From positions 1 to 34,022 of the forward strand of contig CAKSER010000017.1 of NCBI GenBank assembly GCA_934447715.1: a stretch of DNA of 34,022 nucleotides. The letters run 5' to 3'. The notes under the pieces were generated by a model. That model saw only the letters and a list, made by a program, of their open reading frames with translations. It ran no database searches and was not told where the DNA came from. The DNA is from an uncultured Eubacteriales bacterium (GTDB taxonomy: Bacteria; Bacillota; Clostridia; Oscillospirales; CAG-272). Position numbers and translations under genes: made by a program. This document shows positions 21,171 through 29,815 of this stretch, in pieces (within the stretch, counting starts at the first letter, position 1; each line of letters opens with the position of its first letter).

Positions 21171-23252
21171 TCAGTCATTACTTGTTTTTTTAATTTTCAT
21201 TCCCAGCGTTGTCGAGCATATCAGTCTGTCGCAGAGCATAAGCAGCGACGGGAGAATGAAGATAACGCAAAGGATACTGATTATCGCTCCTCTTGCCATC
21301 AGCATACACATCGAGCTGATAATGTCAATGTCGGAGTAAACCGCAACGCCGAAGGTAGCGGCGAACAGTCCGAGACCTGAAACGATAATAGAGGGAATCG
21401 AGCTTGAAAGAGCTGTCGAAATGCTCTGACGTTTGTCATTTCCTGCAATTCGCTCTGCTTTGTATCTCGTGGTCATCAGGATTGCATAGTCAACCGTTGC
21501 ACCAAGCTGAATCGTGCTTATGCAGATCGGGGCGATAAACGGAAGCGACTGTCCGAAATAGTGTGAAAGACCGAGGTTGATGAAGATCGCAAGCTCGATT
21601 ACCGAAATAAGGATAAACGGCAGCGATATGCTCTTTTCGACTATCGCGATAATTACAAATATTGCAACTATCGAAACGGCATTGACAATCTGGAAGTCAC
21701 GGTCTGTTGTCTCGATCATGTCCTTCATGCAGGGCGCCTCGCCGATCAGCATTCCGGTTTCGTCATACTTCTTCAATATCGTGTTCAGCTCGTCAATCTG
21801 CTTGTTGACCTCGTCGCCGGCAACCGCATATTCGGAATTTATAAGGAACAACTTCCATCTGTCGCTTTCCAAAATGCTCTTTATGCTGTCCGGCAGGATT
21901 TCCTCCGGAACACGGCTTCCGAGAACAGATTCAAGACCGAGCACATATTTTACGCCGTCAACCTGCTCCATCTCGTCTATCATCGAGCGGACGGATTTTG
22001 ACGGAACATTTGCATCAAGCAGGATCATATGAGTTGATGCAATATCAAAATCCTCAGACAGTTTCGTTTTTGCAATTACATATTCCATATCCTTCGGCAG
22101 GCATTCGCCCATATCATAGTAAACCTCATCGTTTGCCTTCTGATATCCGTAAAATGCCGGAGCAATCAGCAAAGCAAACATAACAAGGAATACCGGGAAG
22201 ACCTTTGTCACACCGTTTGCGAATTTTCCCATGTTCGGAATCAGCGAGCGGTGCTTTGTTTTCTGTAATGGCTTATCAAATACAAGTATAAGCGCAGGGA
22301 GAACGGTTACACATCCGATAACTCCTAAAATAACGCCCTTCGCCATTACAATTCCGAGGTCGCGTCCGAGTGTGAAGGTCATAAAGCAGAGTGCAACGAA
22401 TCCGGCAACCGTTGTTACCGAGCTGCCGACAACAGAAACAAGCGTTTTCTGAATGGCAGCCGCCATTGCCTCGTTTTTGTCCTCATAAACCTCACGCTGC
22501 TCGTTATAGCTGTGCCAGAGAAAGATTGAATAGTCCATTGTGACAGCAAGCTGCAAAACTGCAGAAAGGGCTTTTGTTATGTATGATATTTCACCAAGGA
22601 AATAGTTCGATCCGAGATTCATGAGTATCATCATTCCGATTGACGCAAGGAATACAAACGGAACAAGCCAGTCGTCAAGGAACAGGAGCATTGCGATTGT
22701 TGCAAACAGAACCGCAAGGCCTACATATATAGGCTCTTCTCTTTCGCAAAGATCCTTTAAGTCGGTTACAAGCGCCGACATGCCGGATACAAAGCACTGC
22801 TTGCCTGCAATCGAGCGGATATCGTGAATTGCATCCATCGTGACATCCGCAGATGTTGCGCTGTCAAAGAACACCGCCACCATCGTGGCATTTTCGGTGT
22901 TGAATTCATCATAAATCGAATCCGGTAAAAGCTCCTTCGGTATGGATATATCGGCAAGAGACGAATACCACAAAACGGTTTCTACATGATCTACATTCTC
23001 GATCTTCTCGACAAGAGATGAAACATCCTTGTCGGACATGTTTTCTACGATTATAAACGAGAATGCGCCCTTTCCGAAATCCTCAAGAAGCTCGTTCTGA
23101 CCTTTTACGGTGTCCATGTTGTCCGGAAGATAATCGAGCATATCATAATTTACTTTTGTTGCAGCCATACCGATAACCGAAGGAATCAGAAGTATGATTG
23201 CAAGAATCAATATAAGCTTTCGGTGTTTAACAACACCCCTTGAAAAACGCAT
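21171..23252 (-). CDS. MMPL/RND-family transporter (693 aa)
   Basis: Twelve-helix RND-superfamily permease built of two similar halves, each with one helix, a large extracytoplasmic loop (SLVEKIENVDHVETVLWY and SMIDEMEQVDGVKYVLG are equivalent) and five helices. The motifs AVTMDYSIFLWHSYNEQ and GATVDYAILMTTRYKAER carry the Asp-Tyr pair of the proton relay in both halves. These exporters move lipids, drugs or signal molecules with the proton gradient. The start (ATGCGTTTTTCAAG) has a weak GAAGTAAGAG. It is 6 nt behind the DUF308 gene and in one operon with it and the heptad protein. Substrate unknown; the TetR gene beside it could control it. Confidence 0.92.
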   Translation of the reverse strand: MRFSRGVVKHRKLILILAIILLIPSVIGMAATKVNYDMLDYLPDNMDTVKGQNELLEDFGKGAFSFIIVENMSDKDVSSLVEKIENVDHVETVLWYSSLADISIPKELLPDSIYDEFNTENATMVAVFFDSATSADVTMDAIHDIRSIAGKQCFVSGMSALVTDLKDLCEREEPIYVGLAVLFATIAMLLFLDDWLVPFVFLASIGMMILMNLGSNYFLGEISYITKALSAVLQLAVTMDYSIFLWHSYNEQREVYEDKNEAMAAAIQKTLVSVVGSSVTTVAGFVALCFMTFTLGRDLGIVMAKGVILGVIGCVTVLPALILVFDKPLQKTKHRSLIPNMGKFANGVTKVFPVFLVMFALLIAPAFYGYQKANDEVYYDMGECLPKDMEYVIAKTKLSEDFDIASTHMILLDANVPSKSVRSMIDEMEQVDGVKYVLGLESVLGSRVPEEILPDSIKSILESDRWKLFLINSEYAVAGDEVNKQIDELNTILKKYDETGMLIGEAPCMKDMIETTDRDFQIVNAVSIVAIFVIIAIVEKSISLPFILISVIELAIFINLGLSHYFGQSLPFIAPICISTIQLGATVDYAILMTTRYKAERIAGNDKRQSISTALSSSIPSIIVSGLGLFAATFGVAVYSDIDIISSMCMLMARGAIISILCVIFILPSLLMLCDRLICSTTLGMKIKKTSND

Positions 23253-23258
23253 TATCTC

Positions 23259-23855
23259 TTACTTCTCACTTTCTTCATAATAATCAACTTCAATTACATC
23301 AGGCTTCTGACCCTTGATAATCTTTACGGCGGTAATCACAGTACTGATGTTAAGTATGCCCTCGCAAAGAAGCGACACACCGATCATTATACTGAGAATT
23401 CTGCTGCTTCCGCCGGGCATTGCAACAACCGCAACTCCGACAGCAACCGTAATGATTGCAAGAGCTAAAATCAGCCACCACTGATCAATGCCGAATTTCT
23501 TCGAATCAATGGCAATCTGAATTTTAAATAATCCGTCGGTAAGAATCGAAAGACCTAGGGCGATGCATATGAAATTCATCAGCCCTTCGGGACGCATAAG
23601 CATGATCACGCCGAGAGCGATCATCAGGATTCCGAACGCCAGATCATACTGAAAGGCGAGTCTGTAAAGATCCCTTGAAAAATATCCGACAAGACGGATA
23701 ATTCCGAAGGCGATCAGGACCGCGCCGCAGATAATTCCGATAAGCGATACCGAAAAATCCGGGACCGCAATCATCATAATACCGAGCGCACAGAGTATTA
23801 CCGAAATAACAATATAGCCGATTTTGGCTGCTTTCATTGAAGAAACGGAACGCAT
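23259..23855 (-). CDS. DUF308/HdeD-like membrane protein (198 aa)
   Basis: Six predicted transmembrane helices arranged as three hairpins, with repeated GxxLIxxGIxRLxxY and LGIxMIxxG patterns, as in HdeD/DUF308 proteins. HdeD of E. coli is tied to acid resistance, but most homologues have no known function. The start is the ATG at 23855 behind GGGAGG, not the upstream in-frame codon, and a promoter at 23902-23930 fits this choice. It is the first gene of the MMPL operon, so it may modulate the transporter or respond to the same membrane stress. Confidence 0.85.
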   Translation of the reverse strand: MRSVSSMKAAKIGYIVISVILCALGIMMIAVPDFSVSLIGIICGAVLIAFGIIRLVGYFSRDLYRLAFQYDLAFGILMIALGVIMLMRPEGLMNFICIALGLSILTDGLFKIQIAIDSKKFGIDQWWLILALAIITVAVGVAVVAMPGGSSRILSIMIGVSLLCEGILNISTVITAVKIIKGQKPDVIEVDYYEESEK

Positions 23856-23901
23856 ATTATTTTCCTCCCAGTTCCATATCTGATTTTTTCTTTGTAAGTA
23901 C

Positions 23902-23930
23902 AGTATATCAGCACCTCCGGAATTCTTGAA
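23902..23930 (-). promoter_or_regulatory. promoter of the MMPL operon
   Basis: Minus strand TTCAAG (23925-23930), 17-nt spacer, TATACT (23902-23907) with an extended TGA before the -10. It lies 47 nt before the DUF308 start codon. Confidence 0.65.
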
Positions 23931-24009
23931 TAGACAAGTGCTGCCCGGTGTCACAAAACCGGACACAAAGGAATAATTTGCCTGATTTTTAGGCAAAAGG
24001 TATACAACT

Positions 24010-24056
24010 GTCCAAAAGAAAAGCCGCCGCAGGCGAAAAGCTCACCTACAGCGGTA
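24010..24056 (-). terminator. intrinsic terminator of the TetR gene
   Basis: On the minus strand CCGCTGTAGGTGA pairs imperfectly with CGCCTGCGGCGG and is followed by CTTTTCTTTTGG. It separates the TetR gene from the MMPL operon. Confidence 0.75.
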
Positions 24057-24079
24057 AATAGTTATTTAATTATGTTGAT

Positions 24080-24634
24080 TTATTCCCCGGTGTTTTCAAT
24101 CAGCTCTTTGATCATCTTGCTGCACATCGGAACAATCTGCTTCAGCGTTGTCATTGCATCATCCGGCATGCCGGTGTTGATCCAGTCGATAAACAAACCG
24201 AATATTTCGCATTTTGCAAAAAGAATCACGTTCTTTTTTTTCTGCTCATCGATTTCCCTGTCGCAGAAAACCGTATTGAAATATGCATTTGCAACATACT
24301 CGCAGATTTTCATGAGATACTGCTCGTATATATCCCGGTTTACCGAGCTGCAGATGTGCTTTACCGCAGTTTTGTTGTTCAGCGTAAAGCGGAACGCAAC
24401 CTCAACCGCCTCTTCAAACGACGAAATGTTCGGATATTCGCTTATCAAGGCGTTCGCCGCATCCATGACGATCTCCTCGATAAGTGACGGAATGTCCTGA
24501 AAATGATAATAGAATGAATTTCTGTTTATTCCGCAATCCTCGACAATTGCGCGCACGCTTATCTGTGAAAGGGGTTTTTCATTCAGTAGCTTCCAGAATG
24601 ATTCCTTTATTGCACGTTTTGTAAAGTTAGGCAT
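24080..24634 (-). CDS. TetR/AcrR-family regulator (184 aa)
   Basis: The N-terminal helix-turn-helix (KRAIKESFWKLLNEKPLSQISVRAIVEDCGINRNSFYYHF) is typical of TetR regulators that use the FYYHF recognition helix; the C-terminal ligand-binding part is all helical and close to the TetR_C_7 or DhaS-like type. The ATG follows TAGGGAGAAG. It is upstream of, and in the same direction as, the MMPL operon but has its own terminator, so it probably acts as a repressor of that operon with a lipophilic or toxic ligand. The target operator was not identified. Confidence 0.9.
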   Translation of the reverse strand: MPNFTKRAIKESFWKLLNEKPLSQISVRAIVEDCGINRNSFYYHFQDIPSLIEEIVMDAANALISEYPNISSFEEAVEVAFRFTLNNKTAVKHICSSVNRDIYEQYLMKICEYVANAYFNTVFCDREIDEQKKKNVILFAKCEIFGLFIDWINTGMPDDAMTTLKQIVPMCSKMIKELIENTGE

Positions 24635-24677
24635 AAATGCTTCTCCCTAAAATATTCTTGCTTAGACTCACCTATTT

Positions 24678-24706
24678 ATAATACCATATTTAAGCATTTT
24701 TCGCAA
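24678..24706 (-). promoter_or_regulatory. promoter of the TetR gene
   Basis: Minus strand TTGCGA (24701-24706), 17-nt spacer, TATTAT (24678-24683), 44 nt before the start codon. Confidence 0.6.
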
Positions 24707-24787
24707 CCGTTATTTATATTTTCAAATTAGAATAAAGCATAATCGAAGACCATGTTTAAAATAATTTACGAAAATTCTTTAAAACCA

Positions 24788-24816
24788 TTGACAATTTAAG
24801 CCGTTTATGCTAGAAT
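24788..24816 (+). promoter_or_regulatory. promoter of the tRNA-Arg gene
   Basis: TTGACA (24788-24793), 17-nt spacer, TAGAAT (24811-24816), 31 nt before the mature tRNA. Confidence 0.8.
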
Positions 24817-24846
24817 ATATGCCGTTGTCAGAGATGACATGAATAT

Positions 24847-24919
24847 GCGCTTGTAGCTCAGTGGATAGAGTGCCCGGCTACGAACCGGTAGGTCGTGGGT
24901 TCGAATCCCCCCAGGCGCG
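24847..24919 (+). tRNA. tRNA-Arg (anticodon ACG)
   Basis: A cloverleaf can be drawn: acceptor GCGCTTG/CAGGCGC (7 pairs, one G-T), D arm GCTC..GAGT, anticodon loop CTACGAA giving ACG, T arm with loop TTCGAAT. Discriminator base G; CCA is not encoded. Two stem positions are mismatched (the top of the anticodon stem, and the second pair of the T stem). Inosine at the first anticodon position would read CGU, CGC and CGA. A strong promoter lies before it and a terminator after it. Confidence 0.95.
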
Positions 24920-24923
24920 AACT

Positions 24924-24955
24924 AACGGCTTGCATTTTGCAAGCCGTTTTTCTTT
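24924..24955 (+). terminator. terminator of the tRNA-Arg gene
   Basis: A perfect 11-bp stem (AACGGCTTGCA and its complement), 3-nt loop, then TTTCTTTTG. It starts 5 nt after the tRNA. Confidence 0.9.
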
Positions 24956-25008
24956 TGCTTTAACTGTCCTGAAATATTACGACTTATAATAACGGAGGAA
25001 GCATCCTT

Positions 25009-25734
25009 ATGAATTACAAAGAAACCGAGTGGAACGGATACAAAATGCTTGAGTTCGAATTTGAAGGTCAGAACGCTCTTCTTGTCTTTCCGAAAACTCA
25101 AAATAAGCGCAAAAAATGGCTTTTTAAAACCGAATATTTTGGTGCGTTTCCGAAATTCGAGCTTGAAATGCTTGAAAGAGGCTATTATCTTGCCCATGTT
25201 GACAATGCAACAAGATGGTGCCTTGACAGCGACACCGAAAGACAGGCAGACTTTGCCGGATTTCTTTCTAAGGAGTTCGGGCTCGAAAAGAAATGCGTTC
25301 CCGTCGGCATGAGCTGCGGAGGAATGCAGGCTGTATATCTTGCGGCAAAGCATCCGGAGCTTGTTGCGGCAATTTATCTTGACGCACCGGTAATGAATCT
25401 TCTTTCCTGCCCCGGAAGCGTCGGTGCATCAAAGGGCTGCATGCTTGAAGAATTTACAAACGCAACCAATATGACCTTAGCCGACCTTATAAACTACAGA
25501 AAGCATCCGATTGACTATGCAGACAAACTTCTTGAAAACGATATCCCGGTTTTCCTTGTCTGCGGAGACAGCGACACGATTGTTCCGTATAAGGAAAACG
25601 GAGAGCAGCTTTATAACATGTATAAGGAAGGAAACGGCAGAATCGAGCTTGTCTTAAAGCCCGGCTGCGATCATCATCCGCATGGTCTTGAAGACTGCTC
25701 GCCGATTGTAAACTTTGTAGAAAAGAATTATTAA
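25009..25734 (+). CDS. alpha/beta-hydrolase family protein (241 aa)
   Basis: Compact alpha/beta hydrolase. The nucleophile elbow is GMSCGG (Ser102, GxSxG), the acid is in CGDSDTIVP (Asp187 or Asp189) and the histidine in GCDHHPHG (His222 or His223). The family covers esterases, lipases and peptidases; the middle part (residues 127-175) forms a small lid. No signal peptide, so it is cytoplasmic. The ATG follows GGAGG at 9 nt. A monocistronic gene between the tRNA terminator and its own terminator. Sequence close to this is common as 'alpha/beta hydrolase' in gut Clostridia; the substrate is not predictable. Confidence 0.88.
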   Translation: MNYKETEWNGYKMLEFEFEGQNALLVFPKTQNKRKKWLFKTEYFGAFPKFELEMLERGYYLAHVDNATRWCLDSDTERQADFAGFLSKEFGLEKKCVPVGMSCGGMQAVYLAAKHPELVAAIYLDAPVMNLLSCPGSVGASKGCMLEEFTNATNMTLADLINYRKHPIDYADKLLENDIPVFLVCGDSDTIVPYKENGEQLYNMYKEGNGRIELVLKPGCDHHPHGLEDCSPIVNFVEKNY

Positions 25735-25778
25735 TCAATACCGGACACGTAAGTAAACCGAATATCACAATTAAAATC

Positions 25779-25823
25779 AAAACAAGCTGCTCAACGCCTA
25801 AAAAGCATCGACCAGCTTGTTTT
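25779..25823. terminator. bidirectional terminator
   Basis: AAAACAAGCTG pairs with CAGCTTGTTTT across a 23-nt loop between two converging genes (hydrolase on plus, lipoprotein on minus). Confidence 0.8.
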
Positions 25824-25860
25824 CTTTATTCGTATTTAACCCTGCTTAACTGCCTGAAAA

Positions 25861-27054
25861 TCAGTCAGCCATCTTATCGCATGTGTACTTGTCTGCCTGC
25901 GAAACAACCTGCTCCTTGTAAAGAGCTTCAAGAGTTTCATATCCGAAATATGTGAAATCCCCTCTTGAAATCCTCTCGGAATTGAAGTAGTAGTTTGTAG
26001 ATACCTTTCCGTACTCATCCCAGTCTACAAAGTTCTCGCCCTTGTCATTCTTGCAGATATCCTCGTAGTATCCGTACCAATAGTATGAGAACGATTCTTC
26101 TTTTTCCTTAACGGTTATTTTATAAACGTAAAAGAGCCTGTTGTGAATCGTCCAGTAGGATGAGCTGAAATCCTCTTTTAGGCTAAGGAGATACTTGTTG
26201 ACAAGCTCAACATTTTCAACACTTACCTCAGAGTCCCAGCCTGCAGTTGTCGATGTAAATATGTCTCTTAAATTTCCGTCGATTTTCTTGTCTGTCTCAT
26301 CGGAAATGTCCGAAAGACTCGAAATATACTCGCGGAGTCCGCTTACGGTATATTCCTTTTCACCGCCGCCGAAGGATTTGCCGTATCTTGTGACGAAATC
26401 CGAATCCGAGATGTTCTTCTCCGCCTTTACGGTAATCTTATCGCCGTTTGAAAGACCGTTGTTAGAGGATGCAGTAAAATATATTGAGTCAAGCTCGTCT
26501 CCGCCGTTGCCCTTTGTCAGGGTCACCGTGCCGTTTGAAGTCATTCCGTCAAAGCTTACCGTAAGGAATTCAAAAGGATCGTATACTTCAACCTTTTCAA
26601 GACCTTCTGCTTTAGCTGTAATTTCGAGGTTTTTAAAGGAAAGGCCGAGAGCCTTTCCCATCGACTCAAGAGATTCGCCGAGCTCATCGAGAGTGCTGTC
26701 GATATCTACCCTGAGAATAACGGGATCGCCGTTTTTCAGATTATCATAGCTGTTTGCAAATCCGATATCAAGACATTTTGTCAATGTAATATCGGAAGAA
26801 AGCGATATTCCGAAAAATGACATAGCGGAATTTGCGGTAAGCTTGTCAATATACTTTTTCAGCTTATCGGTGCTGACAAGGCTGTCGAATTTTTCAGAAT
26901 CGATCTCGTATTTCGGCTTTGCATAGCCGTCGGCGCCTTCGAATGTAATTTTTACATATTCGCTCATGTCGACAGTCTTTGCGCAGGAAGAAAAGCAGAT
27001 TACGGTAGCAAGTACAAGCCCCGCAAGCAGGATAAGGGTAATGATTCTTTTCAT
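25861..27054 (-). CDS. lipoprotein with repeated beta domains, function unknown (397 aa)
   Basis: The signal MKRIITLILLAGLVLATVIC ends in a lipobox FSSC with Cys24. The mature protein contains segments of the type VKITFEGADGYAKPKYEID and LTVSFDGMTSNGTVTLTKG, each with GDxVxLxxxI-like strands, which are common in Clostridia lipoproteins and TcaA-like stalk proteins and probably fold as small Ig-like domains. The C-terminal part (about 285-397) is mixed and aromatic-rich (SYYWYGYYEDI). No catalytic motif is seen. A perfect promoter (TTGACA, 17 nt, TAATAT) and GGAGA ribosome binding site lie upstream, so it is probably well expressed. Cell-surface role inferred. Confidence 0.75.
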   Translation of the reverse strand: MKRIITLILLAGLVLATVICFSSCAKTVDMSEYVKITFEGADGYAKPKYEIDSEKFDSLVSTDKLKKYIDKLTANSAMSFFGISLSSDITLTKCLDIGFANSYDNLKNGDPVILRVDIDSTLDELGESLESMGKALGLSFKNLEITAKAEGLEKVEVYDPFEFLTVSFDGMTSNGTVTLTKGNGGDELDSIYFTASSNNGLSNGDKITVKAEKNISDSDFVTRYGKSFGGGEKEYTVSGLREYISSLSDISDETDKKIDGNLRDIFTSTTAGWDSEVSVENVELVNKYLLSLKEDFSSSYWTIHNRLFYVYKITVKEKEESFSYYWYGYYEDICKNDKGENFVDWDEYGKVSTNYYFNSERISRGDFTYFGYETLEALYKEQVVSQADKYTCDKMAD

Positions 27055-27114
27055 TTTTCATTTTCTCCTTTATTTTGCTTATTTCTTTTATAAAGATTGA
27101 TATATCATAAAAAT

Positions 27115-27143
27115 ATATTAACAAATAATGTTCAAAATGTCAA
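27115..27143 (-). promoter_or_regulatory. promoter of the 25861-27054 lipoprotein gene
   Basis: Minus strand TTGACA (27138-27143), 17-nt spacer, TAATAT (27115-27120), about 60 nt before the start codon. Confidence 0.85.
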
Positions 27144-27161
27144 GATTTTGTTGATAAAATA

Positions 27162-27199
27162 AAAATCAGATGTAAAACTGTCGAATTACATCTGATTTT
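27162..27199 (-). terminator. terminator of the rarA/lipoprotein transcript
   Basis: A perfect 14-bp stem (AAAATCAGATGTAA and its complement) with a 10-nt loop, 17 nt past the stop codon of the 27216-28430 gene. Confidence 0.8.
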
Positions 27200-27215
27200 C
27201 GGATTTTTAAATAAA

Positions 27216-28430
27216 CTATTCCGCCTCAACTGAATACGATTTACTGCCTATTACAACCGAACAGCTTTTCCCTTTTTCAAGCCTCGGCGAGGTATAATAC
27301 AGCTTCCCTGTGCCAATATCTGCGCTTTCATTAAAAAGCTCCGTACCTTCAAAGAAAAGACTGATTTTGTCGTCCGTCTTCATATTTGACGGCAGAGAAA
27401 GCGAAATGTAGGGAGAAGAGGAATCAATCGGATACGGCGAGATAAATTCGCCTGTCGAAATGACCTCCGCGCCTTTAACAACAGCCGAGCTTGCGGCAAA
27501 ATTGAAGACCGTATCTCCTGCAAACAGCCTGTAGCTGCCGCCGGCAAGCTTCAGACTGCTTACCGACTGGAGCGCGTCCTTGCCGGATCGGATAAGAATA
27601 TCCGAATCGTATATGCACACATAGCCTTTTTCGCTGTTGCTTTCATTATTGCTCTTGATCCCGTCGCTTCCGGCAGAAAGCTTAAGGCTTGCATTTGCAA
27701 TTCTCACGCTGTCTTTTCCGACTATTGCACTGCTCGGGGAGGAAACCTCGAGGCTGCACGCGCAAATCTTTAAATCGTCCTTTGAGACAATTCCGTGCTT
27801 GTACGCAGCCTTTATATTAAGAACTCCGCTTCCGTTGATAACAAGATCCGAGCGCGAGAAAACAGTCGCGTCACAACCTGTATCGTTGTTATAAACAGCG
27901 TAATACTTCCCGTCGGAAAGCGTGTTTTCTGTTCCCTTTAAGGAAGTGATGAACACCTTGTCGGCTTCTTGGATATAGATTGCGGAATTTCTTTCGCAAT
28001 AGATGTTGACACCGTTTAAAACGATCTGAATCTTGCTTAAGCTGTCCGAATCGACGCGCACCTGCCCGAAAAAGCTTCCGTTTAACACATAAACGCCTGC
28101 ATCAAAGATGAACACCTCCGCCCCGTTGCGTTCAACAGAGGCGCCGAGTCCGTCAATCTCTACCCCACTATCCTTGAAGTTTATATATGTAGCATCCTCG
28201 CTGTCATAATATCCAAGGAGATCCTTTTCAGTAAAGCAGTTGTCATATTTTGAAAGATCCGGCTTATCGGTATCGGAATCCGGTTTAAAGTCCGGTTCGG
28301 TTATCGAATCTGTTACAGAAGCTGTTTCTGAATTATCGGATGCCGATGCAGAATCATCGGGAACCGGTCTGCCTTCGCACGCCGACAGTATAAAAACAGA
28401 TAGAATCAGAAAAATAACAAATTTCTTCAA
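27216..28430 (-). CDS. carbohydrate-binding (Cthe_2159-type) lipoprotein (404 aa)
   Basis: Signal with lipobox LSAC (Cys18), then a Ser/Asp-rich linker of about 45 residues, then a right-handed beta-helix made of repeated rungs (INGSGVLNIKAAYKHGIVSKDDL, AIVGKDSVRIANASLKLSAGSDGIKS, GKDALQSVSSLKLAGGSY). This pattern is characteristic of the Cthe_2159 family of cellulose and polysaccharide binding proteins. The C-terminal 60 residues form a small beta domain. The start is TTG with GGGG 9 nt before it, inside the 3' end of the rarA gene 5 nt away, so the two are co-transcribed. Likely function is binding plant polysaccharide or cell-wall glycans on the surface. Confidence 0.85.
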   Translation of the reverse strand: MKKFVIFLILSVFILSACEGRPVPDDSASASDNSETASVTDSITEPDFKPDSDTDKPDLSKYDNCFTEKDLLGYYDSEDATYINFKDSGVEIDGLGASVERNGAEVFIFDAGVYVLNGSFFGQVRVDSDSLSKIQIVLNGVNIYCERNSAIYIQEADKVFITSLKGTENTLSDGKYYAVYNNDTGCDATVFSRSDLVINGSGVLNIKAAYKHGIVSKDDLKICACSLEVSSPSSAIVGKDSVRIANASLKLSAGSDGIKSNNESNSEKGYVCIYDSDILIRSGKDALQSVSSLKLAGGSYRLFAGDTVFNFAASSAVVKGAEVISTGEFISPYPIDSSSPYISLSLPSNMKTDDKISLFFEGTELFNESADIGTGKLYYTSPRLEKGKSCSVVIGSKSYSVEAE

Positions 28431-28435
28431 AGCAT

Positions 28436-29662
28436 TTACCCCTTTATCTTATCCCAGTAGTCTTTTGCAGCCTGCTCGGTTTTGTTAAGTCCGTATTCGT
28501 AATATTTTCTGTCCTTTATGTCGTCCGGGAGATACTGCTGCTTTACATAATGGTTCTTGTAATCGTGCGGATATTTATAGCCTGCATAGTTATTTGTAAC
28601 ACGAAGACATGGCGGAACGGTTCTTCCCTTTCCGTTTTCAAGATCGGTTTTAGCACTATCGTATGCAAGATATGCACTGTTAGATTTCGGCGCGGTTGCA
28701 AGAAGAATTGCCGCATCGATAAGCGGAAGCCTTGCCTCCGGCATGCCGACATCCTTTGCAATCTCTACGCAGGAGCGCACAACCGGAATAACCGACGGAT
28801 AGGCAAGACCGATATCCTCACACGCAATTACCTGAAGCCTCCTGCACGCTCCGAGCAGGTCTCCGCCCTCTAGGATATGCGCAAGATAAAACGCCGCCGC
28901 ATCGGGATCAGAGCCGCGTATCGACTTCTGAAGGCAGGAAAGCATGTCATAGTGCACCGTTCCGTTCTTGTCAAAGTTGCCGATGCGGTCAAACGAAAGC
29001 TCTTCGACGACATTTTTTGTAATAGCGGCATCCGATGCAAAAAAGGACTGTTCAAGAAGATTTACCGCCCTTCTTACATCCCCTGCGGCAGATGCAGCTA
29101 TATATTCAAGCGTCTCATCATCTGTCGTTTTCTCGGTTCCGGTTTCCTTATTTATAATATCAAGCGCCCTTTTAAGAGCCGGAACCATCTCATCCGTCTT
29201 TACCTCCTTGAATTCGAAAACCGCTGATCTTGAAAGAATCGCGTTGTAAACATAAAGACGCGGATTTTCGGTAGTAGACGCGATAAGAGAGATTCTTCCG
29301 TCCTCGATAAACTGCAAAAGCGATTGCTGCTGCTTTTTGTTGAAATACTGTATTTCGTCAAGATAAAGAAGCACGCCGTTTGCGCCCATCAGCGTACCTG
29401 TATCTGCAATAACATCCCGAATATCGGAAAGTGACGCGGTCGTTGCATTCAGCCTTCTTATACACATCGACGATCTGCTTGCAATAATCTCCGCAGCGGT
29501 CGTTTTTCCTGTGCCGGGAGGACCGTAAAAAATCATGTTAGGAAGGTAGTTTTGATCGCAGAGCCTTCTGATTGTGCCGTTTTCACCGAAAAGATGCTTC
29601 TGTCCAACCATTTCATCAAAGGATTTCGGTCTTATTTTTTCCGAAAGAGGTATTCTCGGCAT
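28436..29662 (-). CDS. rarA: replication-associated recombination protein RarA/MgsA (408 aa)
   Basis: AAA+ ATPase of the clamp-loader-like RarA (MgsA, WRNIP1) family. Walker A GPPGTGKT (47-54), Walker B LLYLDEIQYF (102-105), sensor-1 LIASTTENP, arginine finger in ILSRSAVFEF, sensor-2 GDVRRAVNLLE, then the family-specific C-terminal tetramerisation domain ending YEYGLNKTEQAAKDYWDKIKG. Acts at stalled replication forks and gaps. Full length for the family. ATG start behind AAAGGATG; a good promoter (29712-29740) lies 50 nt upstream and is back to back with the promoter of the GH3 gene. Confidence 0.97.
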   Translation of the reverse strand: MPRIPLSEKIRPKSFDEMVGQKHLFGENGTIRRLCDQNYLPNMIFYGPPGTGKTTAAEIIASRSSMCIRRLNATTASLSDIRDVIADTGTLMGANGVLLYLDEIQYFNKKQQQSLLQFIEDGRISLIASTTENPRLYVYNAILSRSAVFEFKEVKTDEMVPALKRALDIINKETGTEKTTDDETLEYIAASAAGDVRRAVNLLEQSFFASDAAITKNVVEELSFDRIGNFDKNGTVHYDMLSCLQKSIRGSDPDAAAFYLAHILEGGDLLGACRRLQVIACEDIGLAYPSVIPVVRSCVEIAKDVGMPEARLPLIDAAILLATAPKSNSAYLAYDSAKTDLENGKGRTVPPCLRVTNNYAGYKYPHDYKNHYVKQQYLPDDIKDRKYYEYGLNKTEQAAKDYWDKIKG

Positions 29663-29711
29663 ATATTCTGCATCCTTTCATTTTTATTATTATTTAAAAT
29701 TGCTCTTAATG

Positions 29712-29740
29712 AGTATATCAAATTTTAAAAGACAAGTCAA
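29712..29740 (-). promoter_or_regulatory. promoter of rarA
   Basis: Minus strand TTGACT (29735-29740), 17-nt spacer, TATACT (29712-29717) with TGA before it. The -35 lies only 7 nt from the -35 of the divergent GH3 promoter. Confidence 0.75.
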
Positions 29741-29747
29741 GGCAAGC

Positions 29748-29776
29748 TTGAAATACTGAATTAAATGTGTTAAAAT
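29748..29776 (+). promoter_or_regulatory. promoter of the GH3 gene
   Basis: TTGAAA (29748-29753), 17-nt spacer, TAAAAT (29771-29776), 40 nt before the ATG. Confidence 0.75.
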
Positions 29777-29815
29777 CTATTTATTAATTCGTATTATCGG
29801 ATGCCGGAGGCTTAA

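Noticed and set aside
24847..24919. tRNA-Arg as the attachment site of an integrated element
   Set aside because: No second copy of the tRNA 3' end, no integrase, and no border change is seen on either side in this window.
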